Source of the DNA: CAILZL01 sp050248275
GTDB lineage: Bacteria > Pseudomonadota > Gammaproteobacteria > Steroidobacterales > Steroidobacteraceae
Length of the DNA: 64,000 nucleotides
Direction: 5' to 3'
NCBI GenBank assembly: GCA_050248275.1
Contig: JBFWSR010000017.1
Coordinates: 20,724-84,723 of the forward strand
The translations under genes were made by a program, and so were the position numbers. Below the pieces are notes generated by a model. That model was not told the origin of the DNA. It saw only the letters and a program-made list of their open reading frames with translations, and made no database searches. Positions within the stretch are counted from its first letter, which is position 1. The number at the start of each line of letters is the position of its first letter. Below, piece after piece: positions 24,081 to 32,369 of this stretch.

Positions 24081-24467
24081 ATGGCAACCGTTAGTCAGTT
24101 GGTCCGCAAGCCGCGCAAATCGCCGAACTTCAAGACCAAAGTGCCGGCACTGGCCGCCTGTCCGCAGAAGCGCGGCGTCTGCACCCGCGTCTACACCACC
24201 ACGCCGAAAAAGCCGAACTCGGCTTTGCGTAAGGTGGCCAAAGTGCGTCTGACCAACGGCTTCGAGGTCATCAGCTACATTGGTGGCGAAGGCCATAACC
24301 TGCAGGAACACTCGGTGGTGCTGATCCGTGGCGGTCGCGTAAAAGACCTGCCCGGCGTGCGTTACCACACGGTGCGCGGCTCGCTGGACTGCGCCGGCGT
24401 CAACGCCCGTCGTCAGGGCCGTTCAAAGTACGGCGCCAAACGTCCCAAGGCCGGCGCTGCCAAGTAA
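24081..24467 (+). CDS. rpsL: 30S ribosomal protein S12
   Basis: This protein of 128 residues is part of the decoding centre. The conserved PKKPNSALRKVAKVRL and GGRVKDLPGVRYHTVRG are present. The lysines at the classical streptomycin-resistance positions look wild type, and the Asp that RimO methylthiolates is in KDLPGV. A short Ala/Lys-rich tail makes it a few residues longer than E. coli S12. GAGGA precedes the ATG. Confidence 0.99.
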   Translation: MATVSQLVRKPRKSPNFKTKVPALAACPQKRGVCTRVYTTTPKKPNSALRKVAKVRLTNGFEVISYIGGEGHNLQEHSVVLIRGGRVKDLPGVRYHTVRGSLDCAGVNARRQGRSKYGAKRPKAGAAK

Positions 24468-24508
24468 TACTCGAATCAACGCAACGAACACACTGAGTCG
24501 ACACCACT

Positions 24509-24988
24509 ATGTCCCGTAGAGCCGCCGCCCCCACGCGCACCATCCTGCCCGATCCGCGTTTCAACAGTCTGCTGTTGTCCAAGTTCATGAACATGGTCAT
24601 GGACAGCGGCAAGAAAGCGGCTGCCGAGCGCATCGTCTATGGCGCTGTAGACCGCATTGCCGAAAAGACCGGCAAGCCGGCTGATCAGTCGATCGAGTTG
24701 CTGACCCAGGCGCTGGACAACGTCAAGCCTGCGGTGGAAGTGAAGAGCCGTCGCGTCGGCGGCGCCACCTATCAGGTACCGGTCGAAGTGCGTGCGCCGC
24801 GTCGCCAGACCCTGGCCATGCGCTGGGTGATCGAAGCTGCGGTCAACCGCAGCGAAAAGACCATGGCGCATCGTCTGGCTGCCGAGTTGATGGATGCGGC
24901 GGAAAATCGTGGCACGGCAGTGCGCAAGCGTGAAGACACGCATCGCATGGCGGATGCCAACAAGGCGTTTGCGCATTACCGCTGGTAA
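24509..24988 (+). CDS. rpsG: 30S ribosomal protein S7
   Basis: This protein of 159 residues nucleates assembly of the 30S head and contacts E-site tRNA. It contains SKFMNMVMDSGKKAAAERIV, then VKSRRVGGATYQVPVEVRA and the C-terminal KREDTHRMADANKAFAHYRW, all family signatures. In E. coli S7 represses translation of the str mRNA in the rpsL-rpsG gap; here that gap is 41 bases. Confidence 0.99.
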   Translation: MSRRAAAPTRTILPDPRFNSLLLSKFMNMVMDSGKKAAAERIVYGAVDRIAEKTGKPADQSIELLTQALDNVKPAVEVKSRRVGGATYQVPVEVRAPRRQTLAMRWVIEAAVNRSEKTMAHRLAAELMDAAENRGTAVRKREDTHRMADANKAFAHYRW

Positions 24989-25064
24989 GAAGCGTCGCCT
25001 GGCTTGATCGCGCCCCGTCCCTGACAAAGTAGGGGCGGGGCATTTGCTTAGAGGAATTTGCATC

Positions 25065-27158
25065 GTGGCACGTACGACACCAATTGAGCGCTACCGAAAT
25101 ATCGGTATTTCCGCGCATATTGATGCCGGCAAGACCACCACGACCGAGCGCATCCTGTTTTATACCGGCGTGTCGCACAAGATCGGCGAAGTGCACGACG
25201 GTGCTGCGGTGATGGACTACATGGAACAGGAGCAGGAGCGTGGCATCACCATTACCGCGGCGGCGACCACCTGCTTCTGGAAGGGCATGGAAAACAACTT
25301 CCCTGAGCATCGCATCAATATCATCGATACGCCCGGGCACGTGGACTTCACCATTGAAGTGGAGCGTTCGCTGCGCGTGCTGGACAGCGCCGTGGCGGTG
25401 TTCTGCGCCGTGGCCGGGGTACAGCCGCAGTCCGAGACCGTGTGGCGCCAGATGAACAAGTACAAAGTGCCGCGCATTGCCTTCGTCAACAAGATGGATC
25501 GCGCCGGCGCCAACTTCCTGCGGTGCGTGGAGCAGATCAATGCCCGTCTGCGCGGCAACGCCGTGCCCATCCAGTTGCCGATCGGCGCTGAAGACCAGTT
25601 CGTCGGCGTGGTCGATCTGATCCGCATGAAGGAAATCTGGTGGGATGACGCCACCCAGGGCACCAAGTTCGAATATCGCGACATTCCTGCCGACATGCAG
25701 GAGTTGTGCGATGAATGGCATGTAAAGCTGGTGGAGGTCGCCGCTGAAGCCAACGAAACGCTGATGAACAAGTATCTGGAAGGCGAGCCGCTGAGCATTG
25801 AAGAAATCAAGGCTGGCCTGCGCGAACGTGCGTTGCGCAACGAGATCTGTCTGACCATGTGCGGTTCGGCGTTCAAGAACAAGGGCGTACAGGCCATGCT
25901 CGATGCGGTGATCGAGTACATGCCGGCTCCCACCGAGATGCCCGATGTCAGGGGCACGCTGCCGGATGGCACTGAAGCCACCCGCAAGGCCAGCGATGAA
26001 GAGAAGTTCTCGTCACTGGCATTCAAGATCCTCAACGACCCGTTCGTCGGCAACCTGACTTTCTTCCGCGTCTACTCGGGCGTGTTGAATTCGGGCGACA
26101 CCGTGCTGAATCCCGGCAAGGACAAGCGCGAGCGCATCGGCCGTCTGTTGCAGATGCATGCCAGCGAGCGCAGCGAAATCAAGGAAGTGCGCGCCGGCGA
26201 CATCGCCGCCGCCGTGGGACTGAAGGATGTGATCACCGGCGACACGCTGTGTGATCCCGACAGCCCCATTCAGCTCGAAAAAATGGATTTTCCGGAACCC
26301 GTGATTTCCGTGGCCGTGGAACCGAAAACCAAGGTCGATCAGGAGAAGATGGGACTGGCGCTGCAACGGCTGGCGAAGGAAGACCCTTCCTTCCGTCTGC
26401 ATACCGATCAGGAATCCGGCCAGACCATCATCTCCGGCATGGGTGAGCTGCACCTGGAAATCATCGTCGATCGCATGAAGCGCGAATTCAAGGTCGAAGC
26501 CAATGTCGGCAAGCCGATGGTGGCCTATCGCGAAACCATTCGCGGCACGGTCGAGCAGGAAGGCAAGTTCGTGCGTCAATCCGGCGGACGCGGCCAGTAC
26601 GGTCATGTCTGGATCAAGCTGGAGCCGGCCACCGATCCGACCAAGAACTATGAGTTCGTCAATGGTATTGTCGGCGGTGTGGTGCCGCGCGAATACATTC
26701 CCGCCGTGGACAAGGGCATTCAGGAGGCGACCGGCACCGGTGTGCTGGCGGGCTATCCGGTAGTGGACGTGAAAGTCACCCTGTTCGACGGCTCCTACCA
26801 TGATGTGGACTCGAACGAAATGGCCTTCAAGATTGCCGGTTCCATGGCTTTCAAGGAAGCCATGTCCAGGGCCAGGCCGGTTATTCTCGAGCCCATCATG
26901 AAGGTCGAAGTGGTGACGCCGGAAGATTACTACGGTGATATCGTCGGCGACCTGAACCGTCGTCGCGGCCAGATTATCGGCATGGAAGACTCCGTCTCCG
27001 GCAAAGTAGTGACGGCGGAAGTGCCGCTGGCGGAAATGTTCCAGTACTCCACGTCCATGCGTTCCATGAGTCAGGGTCGTGCGACCTATACCATGGAATT
27101 CGCCAAATACATGGAAGTGCCGAGCAACGTGGCTGCCGTCATTACCAAGAAGTCCTGA
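25065..27158 (+). CDS. fusA: elongation factor G
   Basis: The translocation GTPase, 697 residues. The G-domain motifs are AHIDAGKTTTTERIL, DTPGHVDF and NKMDRAGA; domains II-V follow, with GMGELHLEIIVDRMKREF in domain III and GRGQYGHVWIKLEP in domain IV. The GTG at 25065 (ARTTPIERYRNIGIS) follows AGAGGA; the in-frame TTG at 25044 would add residues absent from the family. The C terminus YMEVPSNVAAVITKKS is typical. Confidence 0.99.
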   Translation: MARTTPIERYRNIGISAHIDAGKTTTTERILFYTGVSHKIGEVHDGAAVMDYMEQEQERGITITAAATTCFWKGMENNFPEHRINIIDTPGHVDFTIEVERSLRVLDSAVAVFCAVAGVQPQSETVWRQMNKYKVPRIAFVNKMDRAGANFLRCVEQINARLRGNAVPIQLPIGAEDQFVGVVDLIRMKEIWWDDATQGTKFEYRDIPADMQELCDEWHVKLVEVAAEANETLMNKYLEGEPLSIEEIKAGLRERALRNEICLTMCGSAFKNKGVQAMLDAVIEYMPAPTEMPDVRGTLPDGTEATRKASDEEKFSSLAFKILNDPFVGNLTFFRVYSGVLNSGDTVLNPGKDKRERIGRLLQMHASERSEIKEVRAGDIAAAVGLKDVITGDTLCDPDSPIQLEKMDFPEPVISVAVEPKTKVDQEKMGLALQRLAKEDPSFRLHTDQESGQTIISGMGELHLEIIVDRMKREFKVEANVGKPMVAYRETIRGTVEQEGKFVRQSGGRGQYGHVWIKLEPATDPTKNYEFVNGIVGGVVPREYIPAVDKGIQEATGTGVLAGYPVVDVKVTLFDGSYHDVDSNEMAFKIAGSMAFKEAMSRARPVILEPIMKVEVVTPEDYYGDIVGDLNRRRGQIIGMEDSVSGKVVTAEVPLAEMFQYSTSMRSMSQGRATYTMEFAKYMEVPSNVAAVITKKS

Positions 27159-27199
27159 TTTTGATTGCAAGCAACCATTAACCCATTGACATAGATACT

Positions 27200-28404
27200 G
27201 AGGATCGCCGCTGTGGCAAAAGAGAAGTTTGAGCGTACGAAGCCGCATGTGAACGTAGGCACGATTGGTCACGTGGACCATGGCAAGACGACCTTGACGG
27301 CGGCATTGACGAAGGTCATGGCCGAGAAGCACGGTGGTGAATTCAAGGCGTATGACCAGATTGACAAGGCGCCTGAAGAAAAGGCCCGTGGCATCACGAT
27401 TTCGACGGCGCACGTGGAATACACCTCGGACAACCGTCACTACGCGCACGTGGACTGCCCCGGGCACGCGGACTATGTGAAGAACATGATCACCGGCGCG
27501 GCGCAGATGGATGGCGCGATTCTGGTGTGTTCGGCGGCCGATGGCCCGATGCCACAGACCCGCGAACACATCCTGCTGGCCCGTCAGGTGGGCGTCCCGT
27601 ACATTGTGGTGTTCCTGAACAAGGCCGACATGGTGGACGACGCCGAACTGCTGGAGCTGGTGGAAATGGAAGTGCGCGAACTGCTGTCCAAGTACGACTT
27701 CCCGGGCGACACCACCCCGATCATCAAGGGCTCGGCCCTGAAGGCGCTGGAAGGCGACCAGAGCGAGATTGGCGTACCGGCCGTGATCAAGCTGGTGGAA
27801 GAAATGGACCGCTATATTCCGGTGCCCGAGCGCGCCATCGACGGCGCCTTCCTGATGCCGGTGGAAGATGTCTTCTCGATCTCCGGCCGCGGCACCGTGG
27901 TGACCGGCCGTATCGAGCGCGGCATCATCAAGGTGAACGAAGAAGTCGAAATTGTCGGCATCAAGGACACCGTCAAGACCACCTGCACGGGCGTGGAAAT
28001 GTTCCGCAAGCTGCTGGATCAAGGTCAGGCCGGCGACAACGTCGGCGTGCTGTTGCGTGGCACCAAGCGCGAAGACGTGGAGCGGGGCCAGGTGCTGTGC
28101 AAGCCCGGTTCTATCAAGCCGCACACCAAGTTTGAAGCCGAAGTGTACGTGCTGACCAAGGAAGAAGGCGGTCGTCACACCCCGTTCTTCAAGGGCTACC
28201 GGCCACAGTTCTACTTCCGCACCACCGACGTGACGGGTGCGGTGGAGCTGCCGGAAGGCGTGGAGATGGTGATGCCTGGCGACAACATCAAGATGGTGGT
28301 GGAGCTGATCAACCCGATTGCGATGGAAGACGGGCTGCGCTTTGCGATCCGCGAAGGCGGTCGTACCGTCGGCGCCGGCGTCGTGGCGAAGATACTGAAG
28401 TAAT
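27200..28404 (+). repeat. long direct repeat carrying tuf, copy 2
   Basis: This is the partner of 10322-11526, in the same orientation with starts 16,878 bp apart. The identical tract includes the ribosome site GAGGATCGCC and ends one base past the stop codon. Confidence 0.9.
27213..28403 (+). CDS. tuf: elongation factor Tu, copy 2
   Basis: It encodes the same 396-residue EF-Tu as 10335-11525, again with a GTG start. It sits in the str operon position of E. coli tufA, 54 bp after fusA, while copy 1 sits in the tufB position after tRNA genes. Two copies under different promoters are common in Proteobacteria and raise EF-Tu dosage. Confidence 0.99.
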   Translation: MAKEKFERTKPHVNVGTIGHVDHGKTTLTAALTKVMAEKHGGEFKAYDQIDKAPEEKARGITISTAHVEYTSDNRHYAHVDCPGHADYVKNMITGAAQMDGAILVCSAADGPMPQTREHILLARQVGVPYIVVFLNKADMVDDAELLELVEMEVRELLSKYDFPGDTTPIIKGSALKALEGDQSEIGVPAVIKLVEEMDRYIPVPERAIDGAFLMPVEDVFSISGRGTVVTGRIERGIIKVNEEVEIVGIKDTVKTTCTGVEMFRKLLDQGQAGDNVGVLLRGTKREDVERGQVLCKPGSIKPHTKFEAEVYVLTKEEGGRHTPFFKGYRPQFYFRTTDVTGAVELPEGVEMVMPGDNIKMVVELINPIAMEDGLRFAIREGGRTVGAGVVAKILK

Positions 28405-28412
28405 TGCAAATA

Positions 28413-28482
28413 TGTAGGCTGGGTTGAAGCACAGCGAAAACCCGGCATCCGGAAAGATGCGGGGATTGCATCCCAGCCTGCA
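28413..28482. repeat. palindromic REP-like element between tuf and rpsJ
   Basis: An 11-bp outer stem (28413-28423 with 28472-28482, one G-U) encloses a second stem-loop (CCCGGCATC with GATGCGGGG) and the motif GGGTTGAAGCACAGCGAAAA. This resembles short intergenic palindromes dispersed in many proteobacterial genomes, whose core is like GGGTTG...GCGAAACCC. In RNA it would fold just before the rpsJ ribosome site. Only one copy is recognised here, so its repetitive nature is inferred. Confidence 0.5.
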
Positions 28483-28500
28483 CACCAGAGAGAGATTTAC

Positions 28501-28815
28501 ATGGCTACCAATCAAAATATCCGCATCCGCCTGAAAGCGTTCGATCATCGCCTGATCGACACTTCAGCGAAGGAAATCGTGGATACCGCCAAGCGTACCG
28601 GCGCCACCGTCAAGGGCCCGGTGCCTCTGCCTACCAAACAGGAGCGCTTCACCCTGCTGACCGCCCCTCACGGCGACAAGGATGCGCGTGACCAGTACGA
28701 GCTGCGTACCCACAAACGCCTGATGGATATTCTGAATCCTACAGACAAGACCGTGGATGCGTTGATGAAGCTGGAATTGCCGGCTGGCGTCGATGTGCAG
28801 ATCAAGCTGAACTGA
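28501..28815 (+). CDS. rpsJ: 30S ribosomal protein S10
   Basis: A 104-residue 30S head protein that also serves as NusE in antitermination. IRIRLKAFDHRLIDTSAKEI near the start and RTHKRLMDILNPTDKTVDAL near the end are signatures. The ribosome site is AGAGAGA. In most relatives it heads the S10 operon; here it closes the str-tuf unit, because a terminator and a promoter separate it from rplC. Confidence 0.99.
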   Translation: MATNQNIRIRLKAFDHRLIDTSAKEIVDTAKRTGATVKGPVPLPTKQERFTLLTAPHGDKDARDQYELRTHKRLMDILNPTDKTVDALMKLELPAGVDVQIKLN

Positions 28816-28828
28816 GTCATTCGAGGCG

Positions 28829-28853
28829 GATGACCGGTGCAAGGCCGGTCATC
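28829..28853 (+). terminator. strong hairpin directly after rpsJ
   Basis: A perfect 9-bp stem GATGACCGG/CCGGTCATC with a 7-base loop lies 13 bases after the rpsJ stop. It has no T tract and may protect the 3' end or act with the terminator that follows. Confidence 0.4.
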
Positions 28854-28864
28854 GCGCTGCATCG

Positions 28865-28904
28865 CTGCCGGCAAAATAAAAGTGAGTTTTTCCGGCGGTT
28901 TTTT
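28865..28904 (+). terminator. intrinsic terminator after rpsJ
   Basis: A 7-bp GC-rich stem (28865-28871 with 28892-28898, one G-U) continues into A/T pairs and is followed by six T residues (28899-28904). It should end the str-tuf-rpsJ transcript before rplC. Confidence 0.65.
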
Positions 28905-28916
28905 CTCTTCAGGGGC

Positions 28917-28944
28917 TTGCAATCGGTCCCGGCATCACTAGAAT
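28917..28944 (+). promoter_or_regulatory. sigma70-type promoter before rplC
   Basis: TTGCAA (28917-28922), a 16-base spacer and TAGAAT (28939-28944) are followed by a GC-rich discriminator. It lies 13 bases after the terminator T tract, and its transcript would carry a leader of about 220 bases before rplC. Confidence 0.6.
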
Positions 28945-29171
28945 ACGCGCCTCTTTAACGCGCCGAGGTCTGGCCCTGACGGGGTACCGCTTGAGCGATG
29001 TGTGCCGTCCGGCACGCCTCCCTCGTCGGTATGACGCAGATTAAAGTCCTTGAGCGGAGTGGGTGAATGCACCTGCTTTGAAGTTGTGCTGCCGGTCGTG
29101 AGAGGCGATGGCGGCGTGAATGTTTCAGCGTCAGCCAATCGAAGCTGGCGTGGTGAGATGAGGAATTACCA
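28945..29171 (+). promoter_or_regulatory. leader region of rplC
   Basis: No credible gene is seen. The region has potential structure, including the hairpin GTGCCG-TC-CGGCAC and an outer TACCG/CGGTA pairing. In E. coli the S10-operon leader binds L4 to control transcription and translation; a similar role here is possible, but no L4 site is recognised. Confidence 0.35.
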
Positions 29172-29864
29172 ATGAGCACTGTCAAGACCTTGGGTCTGGT
29201 CGGTCGCAAGGCCGGCATGACGCGCGTGTTCACGGAAACTGGCGAATCGGTGCCGGTAACCGTGATCGAAGCGTTGCCCAATCGTGTTACTCAGGTCAAG
29301 ACGGCCGAAAGCGATGGTTATCGTGCTGTGCAGGTTGCCTATGGCAGCCGCAAGCCTTCACGGGTCAGCAAGTCGCAGGCCGGTCACTATGCCAAAGTCA
29401 AGGTGGCTCCTGGTGCGTCGCAGGTTGAGTTTCGTCTGGCTGATGGCGAAACCACTGATGTGCAGCCCGGTGCCGAGCTGACGGTCAGTCTGTTTGCTGC
29501 CGGGCAGGCGGTCGATGTTGCCGGTACGACGATTGGTAAGGGTTTTGCCGGCACCATGAAGCGTCACAATTTCGGTGGTGGTCCTGCTTCGCATGGTCAC
29601 TCTGTCACGCATCGCGCCCCTGGTTCCATCGGTCAGCGTCAGACGCCGGGTCGTGTGTTCCTGGGCAAACGTATGTCGGGTCACATGGGCGTCGAGCGCC
29701 GTACGATCGAGAATCTGCAGGTGGTGCGCGTTGATGCTGAGCGCAACCTGTTGTTGATTCGCGGTGCGGTGCCGGGTGCGCCGGGCGGTGAAGTGTTCGT
29801 TCGTCATTCAGTGAAGGCAGCTCGTCGCGCCGCGCGCGTCAAGCTGGCTCCCACCAAGAAATAA
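29172..29864 (+). CDS. rplC: 50S ribosomal protein L3
   Basis: This protein of 230 residues reaches the peptidyl-transferase region. Signatures are LVGRKAGMTRVF at the N terminus and HRAPGSIGQRQTPGRVF, whose loop Gln is the usual PrmB methylation target. It is about 20 residues longer than E. coli L3, with a basic tail (KAARRAARVKLAPTKK). It is first gene of its transcription unit here. Confidence 0.99.
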   Translation: MSTVKTLGLVGRKAGMTRVFTETGESVPVTVIEALPNRVTQVKTAESDGYRAVQVAYGSRKPSRVSKSQAGHYAKVKVAPGASQVEFRLADGETTDVQPGAELTVSLFAAGQAVDVAGTTIGKGFAGTMKRHNFGGGPASHGHSVTHRAPGSIGQRQTPGRVFLGKRMSGHMGVERRTIENLQVVRVDAERNLLLIRGAVPGAPGGEVFVRHSVKAARRAARVKLAPTKK

Positions 29865-29891
29865 GCCTTATTTATTAAGAAAGCGACCATC

Positions 29892-30506
29892 ATGAAGCTC
29901 AAGCTGGTCAACAAGACTGCGCAGGCCGGAGAGTTGCAGGTATCCGATGCAACCTTCGCGCGTGAATTCAATGAGACCCTGGTGCACCAGGTGGTCGTGG
30001 CCTATATGGCTGCCGGCCGTGCCGGCACCAAGCGTCAGTTAAGCAAGGCCGAAGTCCGCGGTGGCGGCAGAAAGCCCTGGAATCAGAAAGGCACCGGTGG
30101 CGCCCGTGCGGGTTCGATCCGCAGCCCGATCTGGGTGGGTGGCGGCCGCGCCTTTGCGGCGCGTCCGCGTGATTATTCGCAGAAGGTCAATCGCAAGATG
30201 TACCGTGCTGCCTTGCAGGTCATGCTCTCGCAGCTGGCGCGTGAAGATCGTCTCTCGGTGGTTGAATCGCTGGAGATCGAGGCGCCAAAGACCAGGCTGC
30301 TGCTTGCCAAACTCAAGGAGTTTGGCTTGGAGCGCGTATTGGTGCTGATCGAGGGCGTTGATGAAAAGCTGGAACTCGCTGCCCGCAATCTGCCTTACGT
30401 CGATGTATTGCCGGCAGCAGCGATTGATCCGCTAAGTCTGGTCAGCTACGACAACGTGCTGGCCACCGTGGGTGCGGTTCGTGTACTCGAGGAGAAGTTG
30501 TCATGA
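29892..30506 (+). CDS. rplD: 50S ribosomal protein L4
   Basis: This protein of 204 residues has a globular domain and an extended loop in the exit tunnel (RAGTKRQLSKAEVRGGGRKP then WNQKGTGGARAGSIRSP). L4 is the classical autoregulator of the S10 operon. Its stop overlaps the rplW start (ATGA), indicating translational coupling. Confidence 0.99.
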   Translation: MKLKLVNKTAQAGELQVSDATFAREFNETLVHQVVVAYMAAGRAGTKRQLSKAEVRGGGRKPWNQKGTGGARAGSIRSPIWVGGGRAFAARPRDYSQKVNRKMYRAALQVMLSQLAREDRLSVVESLEIEAPKTRLLLAKLKEFGLERVLVLIEGVDEKLELAARNLPYVDVLPAAAIDPLSLVSYDNVLATVGAVRVLEEKLS

Positions 30507-30817
30507 CTAACGGGGGCATGAGCAAGGAACGTTTGTTGAGCATCCTGCTGGCGCCGCATGTTTCCGAAAAGAGCGCGCGTGCCACGCAAGAAGGCAATCA
30601 GGTGGTGTTTCGTGTGCGTCGCGACGCCAGCAAGCCGGAAATCAAGGCTGCTGTCGAAATGCTGTTTGATGTGAAGGTGTCTGATGTCAACGTGCTGAAT
30701 GCGATCGGCAAGCAAAAGCGCTTCGGTCAGCGTCTCGGTTGGCGCTCGGATTTCAAGAAGGCCTATGTGCGCCTGGCGCCGGGTCAGACGATTGAATTTG
30801 TCGGTACCGAAGCCTGA
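30503..30817 (+). CDS. rplW: 50S ribosomal protein L23
   Basis: A 104-residue protein at the tunnel exit, the docking site for trigger factor and SRP. It contains LLSILLAPHVSEKSARATQE and DVKVSDVNVLNAIGKQKRFG. The ATG at 30503 overlaps the rplD stop; a second in-frame ATG at 30518 is possible. Confidence 0.98.
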   Translation: MTNGGMSKERLLSILLAPHVSEKSARATQEGNQVVFRVRRDASKPEIKAAVEMLFDVKVSDVNVLNAIGKQKRFGQRLGWRSDFKKAYVRLAPGQTIEFVGTEA

Positions 30818-30863
30818 TTCGGCCGGTAAGTTAATCAGCAAGAAGTAGCGGAAGCTAAAGAAC

Positions 30864-31688
30864 ATGCCTCTTATCAAAGCTAAGCCTACATCTCCTGGAC
30901 GGCGCTTCCAGGTCAAGATCGATCGCTCGCACCTGCACAAGGGTGAGCCGGTTGCCTCTCTGGTGGTCGCCAAGAACTCCACCGGCGCGCGTAATCATTT
31001 CGGTCGCTTGACCACGCGTCATCAGGGGGGCGGTCACAAGCAGAAGTACCGCATGGTTGATTTCCTGCGCGACAAGGATGGTATCGAAGGCAAGATCGAA
31101 CGCCTTGAATACGATCCGAACCGCAGCGCGCATCTGGCGCTGGTGTTGTATGCCGACGGCGAACGTCGCTACATCATTGCCCCCAAGGGCGTGAATCCGG
31201 GCGATGCCATTGCTTCGGGTCCGGAAGCTGCGATCAAGTCCGGCAATGCGATGCAGTTGCGTCATATTCCGGTGGGTTCGACCATCCACTGCGTGGAGTT
31301 GAAGCCCGGCAAGGGTGCGCAGCTGGCGCGCAGCGCTGGCAGCTCGGCCCAGTTGGCGGCGCGCGAAGGTTCATATGCGACCATTCGCCTGCGCTCCAGC
31401 GAAACCCGCAAGGTGCATGTCGATTGTCGCGCCACCATCGGCGAAGTCGGCAACGGCGAGCACAATCTGCGCAGCTTCGGCAAGGCCGGTGCCAAGCGCT
31501 GGCTGGGCATTCGTCCGACCGTTCGCGGTGTGGTGATGAATCCGGTTGATCACCCGCACGGTGGTGGCGAAGGCAAATCGGGTCAGGGTAATCCGCATCC
31601 TGTCAGTCCTTGGGGCTGGAAGACCAAGGGCAAGAAGACCCGTCATAACAAGCGCACCGCCAGCATGATTGTGCGGCGCCGTAACTGA
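30864..31688 (+). CDS. rplB: 50S ribosomal protein L2
   Basis: This protein of 274 residues is required for subunit joining and peptidyl transferase. Signatures are the N-terminal KPTSPGRRFQVKIDRSHLHK and the C-terminal VDHPHGGGEGKSGQGNPHPV, which holds the conserved His. Length is as usual for the family. Confidence 0.99.
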   Translation: MPLIKAKPTSPGRRFQVKIDRSHLHKGEPVASLVVAKNSTGARNHFGRLTTRHQGGGHKQKYRMVDFLRDKDGIEGKIERLEYDPNRSAHLALVLYADGERRYIIAPKGVNPGDAIASGPEAAIKSGNAMQLRHIPVGSTIHCVELKPGKGAQLARSAGSSAQLAAREGSYATIRLRSSETRKVHVDCRATIGEVGNGEHNLRSFGKAGAKRWLGIRPTVRGVVMNPVDHPHGGGEGKSGQGNPHPVSPWGWKTKGKKTRHNKRTASMIVRRRN

Positions 31689-31706
31689 TCCTTAGAGGAG
31701 TAGCAA

Positions 31707-31976
31707 GTGCCTCGTTCGATCAAGAAGGGTCCATTTGTGGATCTGCACCTGGCAAAGAAGGTGCGTGTTGCAGTTGAAAAGAACGATCGTCGTCCGATCA
31801 AGACGTGGTCGCGTCGCTCCATGGTGTTGCCCGACATGGTGGGTTTGACCATTGCCGTGCATAACGGGCGTCAGCATCTGCCGGTGCTGGTGTCCGAGAA
31901 CATGGTGGGGCACAAGCTGGGTGAATTTGCGCCAACGCGCACCTTCAAGTCCCATTCCGGCGACAAGAAGGCTTAG
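31707..31976 (+). CDS. rpsS: 30S ribosomal protein S19
   Basis: An 89-residue 30S head protein. PRSIKKGPFVDLHLAKKV at the N terminus and KTWSRRSMVLPDMVGLTIAV inside are signatures. The start is GTG, preceded by AGAGGAG at a good distance. Confidence 0.98.
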   Translation: MPRSIKKGPFVDLHLAKKVRVAVEKNDRRPIKTWSRRSMVLPDMVGLTIAVHNGRQHLPVLVSENMVGHKLGEFAPTRTFKSHSGDKKA

Positions 31977-31988
31977 GAGTAAGCAACT

Positions 31989-32330
31989 ATGCAAGTAGCT
32001 GCTAAGTTGAAAAATGCGCGCATTTCGCCGCAAAAGTGCCGACTGGTGGCGGACATGGTCCGCGGCAAGCCGGTTGGTCAGGCGCTGGCGACATTGCGTT
32101 TCACCCCGAAAAAGGGTGCCAAGCTTATCCGTAAGGTGCTCGAATCGGCGATTGCCAATGCCGAAAACAATTTGAGCGCCGACATCGATGAGTTGAAGGT
32201 CGAGTACATCACGGTGGATATCGCGCCGGTTCTGAAGCGGTTTCATGCTCGCGCAAAAGGTCGCGGCGCCCGCATCTGGAAGCGCAATAGCCATATTTCA
32301 GTCACGGTGGGGGACGGCAAGCAGGGCTAA
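31989..32330 (+). CDS. rplV: 50S ribosomal protein L22
   Basis: A 113-residue protein lining the exit tunnel. ISPQKCRLVADMVRGKPVGQ and the beta-hairpin end HARAKGRGARIWKRNSHISV are typical. AGGAG lies ahead of the ATG. Confidence 0.98.
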   Translation: MQVAAKLKNARISPQKCRLVADMVRGKPVGQALATLRFTPKKGAKLIRKVLESAIANAENNLSADIDELKVEYITVDIAPVLKRFHARAKGRGARIWKRNSHISVTVGDGKQG

Positions 32331-32369
32331 GGCATTGCTTGGTTCTGTAAGCGTTAGCGAGTTCAGCAC

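Noticed and set aside
26013..28448. An 811-codon open frame on the minus strand across fusA and tuf
   Set aside because: It lies antisense to two certain genes, is His/Gln-rich in the way of codon-bias shadows, and reappears antisense to the other tuf copy.
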